NCBI RefSeq assembly: GCF_000365425.1
Contig: NZ_AQOV01000001.1
Coordinates: forward strand, 372,001-436,000
Length of the DNA: 64,000 nucleotides
Direction of reading: 5' to 3'
From: Methylomonas sp. MK1
GTDB lineage: Bacteria; Pseudomonadota; Gammaproteobacteria; Methylococcales; Methylomonadaceae
A model generated the notes under the pieces. That model saw only the letters and a program-made list of their open reading frames with translations. It was not told the DNA's origin and did no database searches. A program made the translations under genes and the position numbers. Positions within the stretch are counted from its first letter, which is position 1, and every line of letters starts with the position of its first letter. Positions 27,952-38,500 of the stretch are shown here, piece after piece.

Positions 27952-28910
27952 GGTTTAACCGCCACGCCCCAAGGATAACGGCCCACCGCCACAGACTTGA
28001 TGACTTTGTGATTTTCCAAATCGATGATCGATACATCGTTGCTGACGCCGTTGGTGGTGTACAGACGTTTTTGATCCGGCGAAAACGCCAGATTCCAAAC
28101 CCGCTGCCCAACTAGCAAAAATTTTTCAACTTTATAGGTTTGGGCATTAATCACCGCGACGCGATTGGCCGGTCCCATCGCCACATAACCGTAACGGCGC
28201 TCCTTATCAATCGCGATCCCCACCGGCTGAATCTGATCGCTGCTGACGCCTTGTACGTCCAGTTTGATGTTCTGCACGATCTGTTTGGACGCCGCATCAA
28301 TGATGGTCAGCGTGCCGGCCATTTCCGAGGTGGCCCACAATTGCTGGCTGTCGTCGGTAAACGTCACAGCGCGCGGCCGCGGATCGACCAGCGTGTTATC
28401 CGAAATTTGCCGAGTATTGGTATCGATCCAATGCAGCATGTTGGTAGTTTCAGAAGCGCTAATCGTCCATTTGTTGTCAGGGCTGACGGTAATGCCTTCC
28501 GGCTCGACGCCTACCTTGACCTTAGCGACGGCTTTTTTCGCCGCAATGTCGATCACCGTCACTTCCGCATCATCTTCATTGGACACGTACATGAATTTGC
28601 CGTCCGGGCTTAACGCGAAAGTTTCAGGGTCTTCGCCGGACGGCAGTTTGCCTATTTCCTTCAGCGTTTCCGAGTCGATTATGCGAATGGTGTTGTCGTC
28701 GCTGGTGGCAACGAACAAGGTCTTGCCGTCCTTACTTATCGCTATGCCGCGTGGCCGCTGGCCGACCGGAACGGTTTTGACCAGCTTGCCTTCGACGGGA
28801 TCGAGCACGGCAATCGCATTATCTTTTTCCAGTGTGACGAATACGGTTTCGGCTTGCGCGGCCGAAGCCAATAAGACGGCGGCCATTCCGGCCATTTTTA
28901 TCGGGTGCAT
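27948..28910 (-). CDS. PQQ-dependent catabolism-associated YVTN beta-propeller protein
   Basis: 320 residues with a signal peptide (MAAVLLASAAQA), so periplasmic. Seven-bladed YVTN-type repeats recur at about 42 residues: VGQRPRGIAISKDGKTLFVA, GEDPETFALSPDGKFMYVSN, VGVEPEGITVSPDNKW, LVGQRVWNLAFSPDQKRLY and AVGRYPWGVAV. This is the pattern of the propeller that accompanies PQQ-dependent alcohol catabolism ABC genes. Its biochemical role is not established. First gene of a three-gene operon. Confidence 0.88.
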   Translation of the reverse strand: MHPIKMAGMAAVLLASAAQAETVFVTLEKDNAIAVLDPVEGKLVKTVPVGQRPRGIAISKDGKTLFVATSDDNTIRIIDSETLKEIGKLPSGEDPETFALSPDGKFMYVSNEDDAEVTVIDIAAKKAVAKVKVGVEPEGITVSPDNKWTISASETTNMLHWIDTNTRQISDNTLVDPRPRAVTFTDDSQQLWATSEMAGTLTIIDAASKQIVQNIKLDVQGVSSDQIQPVGIAIDKERRYGYVAMGPANRVAVINAQTYKVEKFLLVGQRVWNLAFSPDQKRLYTTNGVSNDVSIIDLENHKVIKSVAVGRYPWGVAVKP

Positions 28911-29445
28911 AAATTTTTCCTTGGTATGCCTGATGTCATTTTACTGATCTATTGGGTAACGAGGATTTGCGCTTTACTAACAAATCGATGTAATCCGCGG
29001 AGATGAATGGTTATAAAACCCATAACACGCTATTTCACAACAAATATCCTCCCTTAGAGCTGGGAAGTTTAACCTGAAGCTCGGCGGGATTACATCCTTT
29101 CGCCAAATGGGAAATTATCCTAATTGAACCCGACTATTGAATATCATCGCTCCCACTTATATGGCAATGACAGCTAAAACGAATTGGCCCAGTTAATACG
29201 CCTAAGTCGGAACCCGGCTTGAGCAATCACTTCACACCCGTGCTTTTGCCAAAAAAATCGCTGAGACCTGTACGCTAGAACAATACCGAACTGACTACCA
29301 TCAAGGCGAAGATATGCGCAACGCTCGGCATTTGTTATTTGCATCGCAAAATCATACAAAGAAAGTTGCCTAAAAAATTAATTTGTATCGGCAAGACTTC
29401 GCAAATGGCCGTGAATATTCACTTCGGACTAACAAGGACATAGAA
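28911..29445. other. Intergenic stretch with a possible acetyltransferase remnant
   Basis: About 535 bp, no certain gene. On the minus strand at 29174-29359 a 61-residue frame reads MYDFAMQITNAERCAYLRLD and FFWQKHGCEVIAQAGF, which looks like the C-terminal half of a GNAT acetyltransferase (the YLRLD and FY.KHGFE-type motifs). It lacks the acetyl-CoA loop, so it would be a fragment. Confidence 0.35.
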
Positions 29446-29652
29446 ATGAAATTTTATCTGATAACGGAAGACCAACTGGAAAACCTCGGCAAAAAGCACG
29501 ATTCACTGCTTAAAACCGGAACCCTGTGCGATCTAATGCTGGACATCGCGTCGAATGCAGACGATTTTCAAACCTTCGATGCGGCGTTGGAAATGGCCAA
29601 CAGCGAATTGGATAGGTTGGAACTGTTTTTCGATACCTGCGATTTAGTTTGA
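29446..29652 (+). CDS. Small hypothetical protein
   Basis: 68 residues from the ATG at 29446, preceded by AAGGA. Acidic and helical (ITEDQLENLGKKHDSL, ALEMANSELDRLELFFD), with no signal peptide or membrane segment. The codon pattern resembles real genes here, but no family is recognised. It faces the end of the exporter operon, whose last stop is 45 bp away. Confidence 0.5.
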   Translation: MKFYLITEDQLENLGKKHDSLLKTGTLCDLMLDIASNADDFQTFDAALEMANSELDRLELFFDTCDLV

Positions 29653-29696
29653 ACCTATAAACGCTGGCTTTCTTGGAATCAAGCTTAGGCATTTGC

Positions 29697-31829
29697 TTAA
29701 AACCCGGATTCGCGTACCAGCACCGTCGCCACTTGCCGGACAAGACGATGCAACAGACTAGTGGCGGGAGTATCCAGTCTGACACTACCACGCCTTTCCC
29801 CCGGAAAATGAGCGAGGTTCTGACTCTCAGCCTCCGGCCTTAAGATGATGCGGTAAACGGCGCTTTCCGGCACAGCTTGTTGCTGCGCATCGGACCGGGC
29901 AGCAATATCGCCGCCGTGCATCGAAGCCAACAGCGCCGGGATCCGAGCCGCCCCGCCTTGATCGATACGCTCCACTCGGCAGGTTATCGGTGACATCCCC
30001 GGTTGATCGGGATAAAACACCGCACCATCGGCCTGCCCCGCCGCCTGTAAATCCTCTTCGGCCACATAGGCTTCGATCAATTGGCTGCGCGGATCGGCTA
30101 CAATCAATAAGGCCTCGCCTTCCTTCAACCACTGCCCCGCTTGGGCCTGGTTGTTTAAATCCAACGCCAAGCCGTCAAACGGTGCTTGTATCGTTAACTG
30201 GGTTTGCTGATGCCGAAAACCGGCTTGCTTTGCGCCGGCCGATTCCAGTTCCTTCAGCAACACCTGCCGGCGCTGATTCAAGTTTTGCTCCAATCCCTGA
30301 TATGCCAGTTGCCATTCGACCAACTGCCCTTCCAGCGAGGAATTGCGGGCTTGAAAATCCAGTTCGCGCGAACTTAGTTGCGCCAACAACTCGCCGCTTT
30401 TCACCGCTTGTCCGGTTTTGACCTGCCAGGCATCCAGGCGCGCCGCGGTTGGCAAATAGATTTCGGCGTAACGCTCCGCCTTAATCAGTGCCGGCGCATT
30501 GACATGGCCTTGCCACGGCACAATCAAAACCGCGATGCCCAGGATTAGTACCAACAGAGAGGTTCGACTCCGCGGACTAGTCCAAACATCGGCTCCCAGG
30601 TTTTTCCAGGCCGCCAGCTCAGACCAGATCGGACGCAGAATAAACCACCCCACTTCCACCGCCATCATCAACAGCCCCAACAACTTAAAGAAAAAGTGAT
30701 AGACCAGTAGTGCGATACCCAGAAACAAAAAGAAACGATACAACCAAGTGCACCAGGCATAGCCGATAAAAAACCAGTGCCAGTGTTTAGGTAACGATTC
30801 CGGCAGCGTCTGATCCAATCCAAATAGCAAACGCCGTAAATGCCAGCGGTTGTAGGCAAATGCCCGTGGTTGCAGATTTTCGATTCCCAACCAGTCGGCC
30901 AACAAATAATAACCATCGAAGCGCATGAACGGACTGAGATTGATGGCCAGCGTCATGATCCAGGTTGAGGTTGCCAATAAAAACACCCCGCTACGTAACG
31001 GACCGTCCGCCAGGAAGCTCCAGGCCAAGGCCGCAAATACCGCCAAGCCCAACTCGGCGGCAATCCCAGCCCCGGCAATCGCCACCCGCTGCCGACGCGA
31101 ACTGAGCTTCCAGGTTTCGCTGGCGTCGGTATACAGCATTGGATACATCACCATGAACGCGACACCCATGGTCGGTACTCGGCAACCATAGCGATGCGCG
31201 GTCAAGGCATGACCGAATTCATGTAGCGTCTTGGCCAGCATTAAAGCCAAAAAATATTGCGCCAACCCGGACCAATTGAAAAAGTGCGGAAATGTCGCCA
31301 AGAAGCGTTCCCATTGCCGGGACAGTAAAAACCCGGCCAGCAGCGCGCAACCCATCAACAACACGGCGAATTGCCCGCTGTAGATCCAGGCCAAGCGCGG
31401 ATACAGCCAAGCCAGTAAGGCATCCGGTTTTAGCAAGGGAATTTTAAAAAACAGATAATTATGCAACAGCCATTGCGCCCAGCTTTGCTTGCGCATCGCC
31501 ACCTGTTGCCGCAGCCGTTGCAGCCCGGCATCGCCGCTCAGGCGCAGCAGGTTGTTGTGCAATAAAAATTGAGCGAATGCGCCGACCTGACTCGCATCGA
31601 GACGCAAAGTGGTTTCGCGGTTCACGGCTTGGGCAATCGCTTCCGTTTGCCCCAAGGCCCAGCGCGCTAAAATTTCGAACTCTTGCCAGCCGATCCGAAA
31701 AAACCGGTTATTGGCCGGATCATGCAAGGTCCAGGTCGGGGCGCCATCCAAACCTTGAGGCCCGGGTAGGCAATGCAACTCTTCGCGCAGCGGCGCCAGG
31801 GCCGACGCGGCCTCTACAACCCCAGCCAT
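29697..31829 (-). CDS. M50 site-2-protease-like / HlyD fusion membrane protein (exporter component)
   Basis: 710 residues. An N-terminal soluble part of about 130 residues precedes several membrane segments carrying the metalloprotease motif HEFGH (residues 203-207) and the second M50 motif NLSPFMRFDGYYL (about 297-309). A further transmembrane segment (LLVLILGIAVLIVPW, about 425-440) leads into a periplasmic HlyD-type adaptor part. There the lipoyl-like half is VKTGQAVKSGELLAQLSS, followed by a coiled coil and LTIQAPFDGLALDL. Fusions of this type occur in some peptide export systems. It is the last gene of the adhesin operon and overlaps the preceding adaptor gene by 16 bp. Whether it cleaves, anchors or energises the exporter is unknown. 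Confidence 0.88.
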   Translation of the reverse strand: MAGVVEAASALAPLREELHCLPGPQGLDGAPTWTLHDPANNRFFRIGWQEFEILARWALGQTEAIAQAVNRETTLRLDASQVGAFAQFLLHNNLLRLSGDAGLQRLRQQVAMRKQSWAQWLLHNYLFFKIPLLKPDALLAWLYPRLAWIYSGQFAVLLMGCALLAGFLLSRQWERFLATFPHFFNWSGLAQYFLALMLAKTLHEFGHALTAHRYGCRVPTMGVAFMVMYPMLYTDASETWKLSSRRQRVAIAGAGIAAELGLAVFAALAWSFLADGPLRSGVFLLATSTWIMTLAINLSPFMRFDGYYLLADWLGIENLQPRAFAYNRWHLRRLLFGLDQTLPESLPKHWHWFFIGYAWCTWLYRFFLFLGIALLVYHFFFKLLGLLMMAVEVGWFILRPIWSELAAWKNLGADVWTSPRSRTSLLVLILGIAVLIVPWQGHVNAPALIKAERYAEIYLPTAARLDAWQVKTGQAVKSGELLAQLSSRELDFQARNSSLEGQLVEWQLAYQGLEQNLNQRRQVLLKELESAGAKQAGFRHQQTQLTIQAPFDGLALDLNNQAQAGQWLKEGEALLIVADPRSQLIEAYVAEEDLQAAGQADGAVFYPDQPGMSPITCRVERIDQGGAARIPALLASMHGGDIAARSDAQQQAVPESAVYRIILRPEAESQNLAHFPGERRGSVRLDTPATSLLHRLVRQVATVLVRESGF

Positions 31830-33157
31830 TGCCGCAACCCGGACAGCGGTCGCCGAAACAGGTAATAAAACAACGTCACCCGTTGGCCGTAAAGTTTGGC
31901 GGTGCCTTTCAAACCGATGCGCGGCAATTGATCGGCAGCCGCCAAGCGGGCCTTGACCCGATACGCCAACACCTGATCGGTGCCGACTTCGGCCTGATAG
32001 CTGAGCGCATACACCTGAGCATCCAGTGGGTGTTGCGGATCAATGTTCAAAAACATCACCGCTTCGGCACCATCGGCCAGTTCGATAAAATCGGCAACCG
32101 GCACCCGCATTTCCAGTTCCACTCGCGTCGGATCGGCCAGATTCAATATCCGTTCGCCCAAGGCCACCGGCCGGCCAATCCAGTCGTGTACATCGCTGAA
32201 TATTGCCACGCCGGCATGCGGCGCCCTGATTTGCGAGCGTGCCAACTGTTCCGCCAGATACTCTACTTCGGCTGCATGCTGCTCCATCCGGCCTTTCAGC
32301 ACCGTCATTTCCGCCTTGCTGTCGGCATCGAACATAGCCTGCTGGGCGGTCTTGCGGTATTCGGCTTCGGATACCGCCAATACTTTGCGTGAGACTTCCA
32401 GGCGATTGGCAATATCTGTGTTCTCCAGCGTCAACAGCAATTGCTCGGCGGCGACGGCTTGATTGGGTTGAATCTGAAAGGTGTCGACCACGCCTTCCAG
32501 AGGCGCGCGAATCACCGTCGGTTGGGCGGCAATCACTTCGGCTGGGGCCAGCACTGACAGTCGCACCGGAATGAATAGCAGCAAAATTACCGCAACCGCC
32601 CAGCTTTTAAGAGCGGTGAACGTGAAAAGACCGCGCCACCAGGGCTTACGCGGCTGCAAAGCCTGCCAGGCATGGGCATAGGCATCGCTCAGTTCGGCCA
32701 GCAACACCGCTTCACCCTCCTGCCACGCTTGCTCGCGCGCCAACAGCCATCCGCCCAGTGTCCGCCCCTGAACTTTCAGCGGCAGCCATAAACCGCAGAC
32801 CGGCAGCCATTGCTGCCACTCTATCCGCAAGCTCTCCGGTAAATCATCGGCATTTAATAATTGATAAGTGGAATTATTGCCGGTTTGAAACTGCCGCCGA
32901 CAAACGTCGTTCAGCCAAACAATATAAGGAGCCTGCGCGTCGAGTTGGGCGATACCGGATACCGCCGCCACCGGCTGCATCGGTCTATCCAGCCACAGCG
33001 CGGCCTGACGGTATTCCACCAAACTGCGACTCTCGTTGACTATGACAAAACCTAAGGCTGCTAAATCTTCGGCGGCACGCGCCTTGCGTTGCAGCTGTAA
33101 TAGCAGCGCCAGCCCCCGCAACTGGCGTTGCTGAGGGTCTTCTTGTTGCACAGCCAA
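31814..33157 (-). CDS. HlyD-type adaptor with N-terminal GAF-like domain (exporter component)
   Basis: 447 residues from a TTG at 33157, one base after the stop of the previous gene. Residues about 1-165 form a soluble GAF-like domain (FVIVNESRSLVEYRQAALWL, LPLKVQGRTLGGWLLAR). A single transmembrane segment follows (SWAVAVILLLFIPVRLSVL, about 185-203), then a periplasmic HlyD part: APLEGVVDTFQIQPNQAVAA, coiled-coil, SQIRAPHAGVAIFSDV and the beta-barrel region. So a cytoplasmic sensory-type domain is joined to a periplasmic adaptor. It overlaps the M50 gene and is translationally coupled on both sides. Confidence 0.85.
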   Translation of the reverse strand: MAVQQEDPQQRQLRGLALLLQLQRKARAAEDLAALGFVIVNESRSLVEYRQAALWLDRPMQPVAAVSGIAQLDAQAPYIVWLNDVCRRQFQTGNNSTYQLLNADDLPESLRIEWQQWLPVCGLWLPLKVQGRTLGGWLLAREQAWQEGEAVLLAELSDAYAHAWQALQPRKPWWRGLFTFTALKSWAVAVILLLFIPVRLSVLAPAEVIAAQPTVIRAPLEGVVDTFQIQPNQAVAAEQLLLTLENTDIANRLEVSRKVLAVSEAEYRKTAQQAMFDADSKAEMTVLKGRMEQHAAEVEYLAEQLARSQIRAPHAGVAIFSDVHDWIGRPVALGERILNLADPTRVELEMRVPVADFIELADGAEAVMFLNIDPQHPLDAQVYALSYQAEVGTDQVLAYRVKARLAAADQLPRIGLKGTAKLYGQRVTLFYYLFRRPLSGLRQWLGL

Positions 33158-33158
33158 A

Positions 33159-33929
33159 TCAATGCGCCTTATCCGGGAACAGCGCCCGGCCGCTCATGCC
33201 CGCCAGCAACTCGCTATGCTTGCCGGTAACCCGGCCAGTGATCGAAACTGTTTGACTCACCGGATCGATGCGAGCACCTAAGGTCACAACCTCCGCCGAA
33301 TAGTCCCGGTCCAACTCGTCGATGTGCACCTTAAATACCTGTTTTGGTTTTAACCAGCGCAGCCACAAGGACGGCACGATTAATTTGATTTCCAGCTGGC
33401 TATCGTCCAATACATCCATGATCGGATCACCCACTTTCAAATGCTGATGCTCATGCGCCTTTAGCGCCGCGACCCGACCATCGAACGGTGCGTGAATCCG
33501 ACATTTTTCCAGGCCGGCCTTGGTCAGCGCGATGTCGGCTTTGGCTTCACCCAACTTGGCTTTGGCCACATCCACTTCCAGCGAACTGACCGACTCCAAT
33601 TGCGACAACCGGGAATTGACGTCATAGGTCTTGCCGGCACCGTCTGCCGTAGCTTGGGCTTTTTGCAACTGTGCCTGCTGGATTGAGCAATCGAAACCCA
33701 CCAGCACCTGACCTTTTTTAAAGCGCTCGCCTTCCCGCACCGTCAAATCTTTAATCACCGCCGCCACTTCCGCTGACAGCGTGGTTTCGTTGCGTGGCAT
33801 TAGTTGGGCGCGGATTTCGGTTTCGACAGACGAAGATTGCGCGGGAGCCGGTTCGGCCGAGGCATTGGACAAAGACAAGGCGGGCAATAGGGCTAGCGTC
33901 CATACATACAATGATTTTCTCAGAATCAC
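33159..33929 (-). CDS. Periplasmic HlyD/RND-type adaptor (exporter component)
   Basis: 256 residues with a signal peptide (MILRKSLYVWTLALLPALSL...ASA). Features: a lipoyl-like half-motif (VIKDLTVREGERFKKGQVLV), a short alpha-helical hairpin (LSQLESVSSLEVDVAKAKL), the second half CRIHAPFDGRVAALKAHEHQ and a beta-barrel end. It should bridge the inner-membrane parts to the TolC-like channel. ATGA overlap with the channel gene before it. Confidence 0.9.
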   Translation of the reverse strand: MILRKSLYVWTLALLPALSLSNASAEPAPAQSSSVETEIRAQLMPRNETTLSAEVAAVIKDLTVREGERFKKGQVLVGFDCSIQQAQLQKAQATADGAGKTYDVNSRLSQLESVSSLEVDVAKAKLGEAKADIALTKAGLEKCRIHAPFDGRVAALKAHEHQHLKVGDPIMDVLDDSQLEIKLIVPSLWLRWLKPKQVFKVHIDELDRDYSAEVVTLGARIDPVSQTVSITGRVTGKHSELLAGMSGRALFPDKAH

Positions 33930-35515
33930 GATTTGCCTGCCCCTGTCGCTGCTTCGCTGGTATTTTCCGGCTGCGGATCGTCAGTGGCTTGCACCGGGTA
34001 ATGCCCCTGGTTCCATTCCTGATCGATGGCTTCAATGGCATTGGCCAGGGTATCGACTGAGTCATCTGCCATCGTCGCCGGCAACGGATCAAAACCCAAG
34101 GACACATATAGTTTGCCCAAGGCATCTTGAGACTCGGCATAGGCCTGGCGGCGCTGCAATTCCGACAATACCGAATCGACCGACACCCGAATCCGCTCCA
34201 CAGAACTCATCGCTTCGGTCAACTCGCTATTCAGTACATGGTGATGAATTTTTTGGTTAACGTCGTCCAGTTCGGAGCTACGTTGGTATTGTTTGTCCGC
34301 CAAGGCCAGCTGTTGCTGCGCCAGATGAACCTGAGTCAGAATCGCCATGTGCGCGGCCAAGCGCCGCGAATGCGCCAAGGACTCCTGGGTTTCGGCGGTG
34401 GCGATCGCTTGCGGAGCGGAGAGCAATTCGAACAGGTTTTTGGAAATCTGCGTACCGATCTCACCCCAACTTTGGTTTAACAGATAAGAGTTGGAATCGT
34501 AATTGCCGCCCAGCTGCACTTCCACACCGGGCAATAAACGCAGCATGGCTTTTTTGACTTCGGCTGAGCCGATGCGGGTCTGATACATTTCCTGCCGTAG
34601 TTCCGGCCTCAGCTGTAGCGCCAAATCGCCCATTTTGTCTATACCCAATTGCGGTTTAACCACCTGCGGCCAGGGATTAACGCTATCGTCCGCCAATTTA
34701 AAGTCCTGATTGGGCGGCAAATTGATCAAACCCGCCAATTCGGATTTGGCCATTTGTTGCTGTTCCAGCAGTCCTTCCAGGCGGCGAACAATTTCCAGCA
34801 GACTTTTGCGATAACGCAGCGCGTCCAGCGGTGAACGTAGTTTTTCCGCCTCGGCCTGTTCGGCCAGTGCCAAGGCGTGTTGCGCCTCGGCCAACACTGG
34901 CTGAATCCTGGTGGTCATCCGCTGCGCGCTCAACGCCCGCCAATAAGCACTACGCACGTCTTTCATTAAATTATGACTGACTTTACGACGGCTTTCGGCG
35001 GTCACCAAAGCCTTGTTGCCTTCCTGCTGCGCGCGGAAATAGCTGACCCCGAAATCCAGAATGTTCCAGCGCAGACTCAAATCGCCCATGAAACGGCTAC
35101 GATCCTGGGACGTCGAGGTTTCCAGCGATTGCCGACCGGTGGAAATCGAACGGCTGTTGGAGGCATTGAAATTATCCCGACTTCGATACCCGGCCGAGGC
35201 CACCACATCCGGCAACAGATCGAAGCGCGCCAGGGTTGCCTGGCCTTCCGCCACCGCCCGCTCCATCATCTTGACTCGGTGATCGAGGTTATATTTCAGG
35301 GCGCGCGACATGGCCTGATACAAGCTCAACGGCCCGGTCACAGGCTCCTGCTGTTGAAACAGCTTGACCTGATCGCTGCCGATCTGGCTTTGCCGCTCTT
35401 GCTGGGTCAACGGTGCCGGCGCCAACGAGCAACCGTTCAGTAATACTGCACCGATAGCCACCGCCAATAGGCTAGGGACAGACCGATAGACGAGTATTGA
35501 AAGATATTTAGCCAT
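33926..35515 (-). CDS. TolC-like outer membrane efflux lipoprotein (exporter component)
   Basis: 529 residues from the ATG at 35515, chosen because AGGA lies seven bases upstream. An in-frame ATG at 35542 overlaps the adhesin stop as ATGA and cannot be excluded. The signal ends in a lipobox (VLLNGC), and the mature part is two repeats of long amphipathic helices typical of outer membrane factors (PLSLYQAMSRALKYNLDHRV near the start, MGDLALQLRPELRQ near the middle). It forms the outer-membrane exit duct. Directly downstream of the giant adhesin gene. Confidence 0.9.
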   Translation of the reverse strand: MAKYLSILVYRSVPSLLAVAIGAVLLNGCSLAPAPLTQQERQSQIGSDQVKLFQQQEPVTGPLSLYQAMSRALKYNLDHRVKMMERAVAEGQATLARFDLLPDVVASAGYRSRDNFNASNSRSISTGRQSLETSTSQDRSRFMGDLSLRWNILDFGVSYFRAQQEGNKALVTAESRRKVSHNLMKDVRSAYWRALSAQRMTTRIQPVLAEAQHALALAEQAEAEKLRSPLDALRYRKSLLEIVRRLEGLLEQQQMAKSELAGLINLPPNQDFKLADDSVNPWPQVVKPQLGIDKMGDLALQLRPELRQEMYQTRIGSAEVKKAMLRLLPGVEVQLGGNYDSNSYLLNQSWGEIGTQISKNLFELLSAPQAIATAETQESLAHSRRLAAHMAILTQVHLAQQQLALADKQYQRSSELDDVNQKIHHHVLNSELTEAMSSVERIRVSVDSVLSELQRRQAYAESQDALGKLYVSLGFDPLPATMADDSVDTLANAIEAIDQEWNQGHYPVQATDDPQPENTSEAATGAGKS

Positions 35516-35538
35516 AACCAGTTCCTGTTTCAATGAAT

Positions 35539-38500
35539 TCATGCGGCATCCCGCGGTTCGGCGAACACACGCGCCAGATTTTCCAGCAAGGCGTCGGCAT
35601 CCTGCTGCGTGCGTTGCGCACCGAAGCCTTGCAGCTGCGCGCTAAGCGGCATTTTGCCCAATTGAGCGCGCGGCTCTCCGCCGGCCGGCCGGCCCTGATT
35701 GGGTATGCCCTGACTACCATGACCTTCCTGCCCGCTCGGTCTGCCTTCGCCGTTATGGCGCTGCCCCGGCTGTTGAGGTTTCAACACCACGGTAATCACG
35801 GTCTGATTACCCCTGCCGTCGGTCGCGGTAATTTTAACCACCGTTCTCTCGCCGCTGCCTTCCTTCAGGCTCAATCCGCCGGTCGCGGAATCGAAACGCA
35901 CCCAGGAAGGCAGACTTGCACCGTCGGCTTGAGCCGCCTGAAAAGTAACGCCTGTGCTGGTATCCAAACCCAACAATGCCTCGGCCGGCATGGTGAAACT
36001 GTTATTGCTACCGGTATCGAGCTGAGCCTCCATTTGCAGCGAGGTGGTTTGCGTGCCGGTGGAAGACATACCCGAGTCGCCGAAACTGCTCGAGAAAACC
36101 GAAGGTCCGAAACCGAAGCTGCCGCCAGCACCGCTACTGCCGCCCAAGCCACCCCCTAATCCGCCGCCCGCGCTCAACGCACCGGAACCTACCGATCCGC
36201 CGCCTGGGACGGTCGGCGCGCCGCCCGCGCCAAAGCCGGTCCCAGTGTTGATCGGCTGTATCAAGTTGCTCGGGATCTGACTGCCAGTCGTAAACGAACC
36301 ACTGCTGAAGCCGCCTGATGAGCTGGAATTGAACTCCACGGTTTGCGTGGCATTGGTGACATTGACACTCGTCACTGCGAGGGTGGCCGTTGAAATGACA
36401 ATTTCGACCTTACCCAGACCGTCGGTATAACTGGCGGTAACGACAATGGTTTTATCGACATACTCCGGGGCCAGAACCAGGCTGGGACCGATCCCCAGGA
36501 TGTTGCCGTTACCGTCTTTCCAGGTGTAGACGATGCTACCCAGACCATCTGCATCCGCAAGCGTATTGCTGACAGTGAGTGTTTCGCCCACGATAGCAAC
36601 ACCGCTTATCGTCACATCCCCCGTCGGCGCGTCGTTAACATCGATCACAATCGGAACCACTGCGGTCAGCACCACATCATTGCCGGTACCGCTGGCATAG
36701 CTCACCGTGTAAAGGTCGCCATTGCTGGTCAGCTCGGCACCTTCGGCCACGTTGCCGAAAATACCGGTCGCGCCAGTGACGGCGTCGGTGCTATCGTTGT
36801 CGATCAGCCGATAGGTAGTACCGCTGATCGTTGTATAACCGCCAACCCGCGTAACGGATAGGGAACCGCCGTTCAGACTGACGATACCATTAACCGCCAC
36901 CTGGTCGAAATCGGTTCCGCCCACCCCGCCGGCGCCTGCCACTTCGGCTTCCATGCCGCCGCTCACCCGCAGATTACCATTGACCGTCAGCCTGCCGATG
37001 CCGTTATTGGCGCCGGCCACGCCCGGCGCCAGCGTCGCGCCGTCGTTAATGGTCAGATTGTTGGTCGAGCTGGCCGCGAAGACACTGCCCGTGCCGCCCA
37101 GCGTTGCCCCCGACGATACCGAGAGGCCGCTGGTGGCGCCCAGCGAGCCGGTGACCAACAGCGTACCCGCCGACACTGAGGTAAGCCCGGTGTAACTGGA
37201 GGTAGCGCTCAGTGTCAGCGTGCCGCTGCCAAGCTTGGTCAGCGCGAAGCCTCCCGACACTGCACCGCTTAACGTTAACGATCCGGCGGTAGTGCCGATG
37301 GCGCTGTCGGCACCCAGCGTTACGCCGCCGCTCAGTAGGTTGGTGCCGCCGACATTGAGCAACGCGCCGGCGCTGGCGATACCGGTACCGCTCAGCGTCA
37401 ACGTTTCGGCCACGGTAATATCGCCCTGAAACGACAGGGACGCCCCGGAGGACACCGTCGTTCCCCCGCCGGCGGAACCCAAAGCGGCTGCATTCCTCAC
37501 CTCCAACTTACCCGCGCTCACCGTGGTGGCGCCCGTGTAAGTGTTATTCCCGCTTAAGACAAAGGTACCGCTGCCGGATTTGTTGAGATCGCCGTCACCG
37601 GAAACCACGCCGGAGACTTCGGTCGAGGTCCCATTCCCTCCGACGGTCAGCGTCCCCGAATTCAAAGACACATCGCCGGCACCGGCAATGGAGCCTATCG
37701 TTTCGTCCGTCCAGGCGGTGAAAGTTGCACCCGATGCCACCGACACCGCCGTCGTGTCGGCCAAAGCGCCGCCCACCCGATCAGCAATCAGCGTACCCGC
37801 CGAAACCGTGGTAGCGCCGGTGTAGCTGTTGTTCCCGGTCAGCGTCAACGTGCCGGAACCGGTTTTGCTCAGACCGCTGGTATTGGTGGAGGAGATCGCG
37901 CCGGAAAAAACGGTGCTGGTGTTGTCGCCGCCCGCCGTCAACCTGTAACTCAAAACAACGTTGCCGGCGCCGGCCAACGAGCCTATGGTTTCGTTCCCGC
38001 CGTTCAAAGTCAGGGTAGCGCCGCTGTCCACGGTCACCGCGCTGCTATCGCCGATGCTGCTACCGCCTTCCAACGTCAATCCGCCGGCGGACACGGTGAC
38101 CGCGCCGGTGTGGGTATTGGTCGCGGTCAGCGTCAACGTCCCGGAGCCGGCCTTGTTCAGCGCCTCCGCGCCGCTGAGAATCCCCGACAGGGTGACGGCG
38201 TTGGCGTTGGTGATGGTCGCCGACGTGCCGGGATCACTGTCGTCCAGAAGGGTGATGTTGTTGGACACCGTCGTGCCGGTGCCGGTGATGGCCAGGGTGC
38301 TGCCGCCCTCCACCGTCACGGCGCCGGTTCCCAGATTCATGGCGCCGGTGGAACTGCCGGTGATGCTCACCCCGTTGGCGCCGCGAATGGTGGTGCCGCC
38401 GGAATGGCTGTTGTTTCCCGACAGCGTCAGCGCAGGGCCGCCGGTCTTGGTCAGCGCCCCCGTTCCGCTGATGATGCCCGACAGCGTCGCAGCGCCATTG

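Noticed and set aside
29697..35542. Classical RND efflux pump for the HlyD/TolC genes
   Set aside because: No RND permease is present, and the M50 and GAF-like fusions plus the coupled giant protein gene point to protein export instead.
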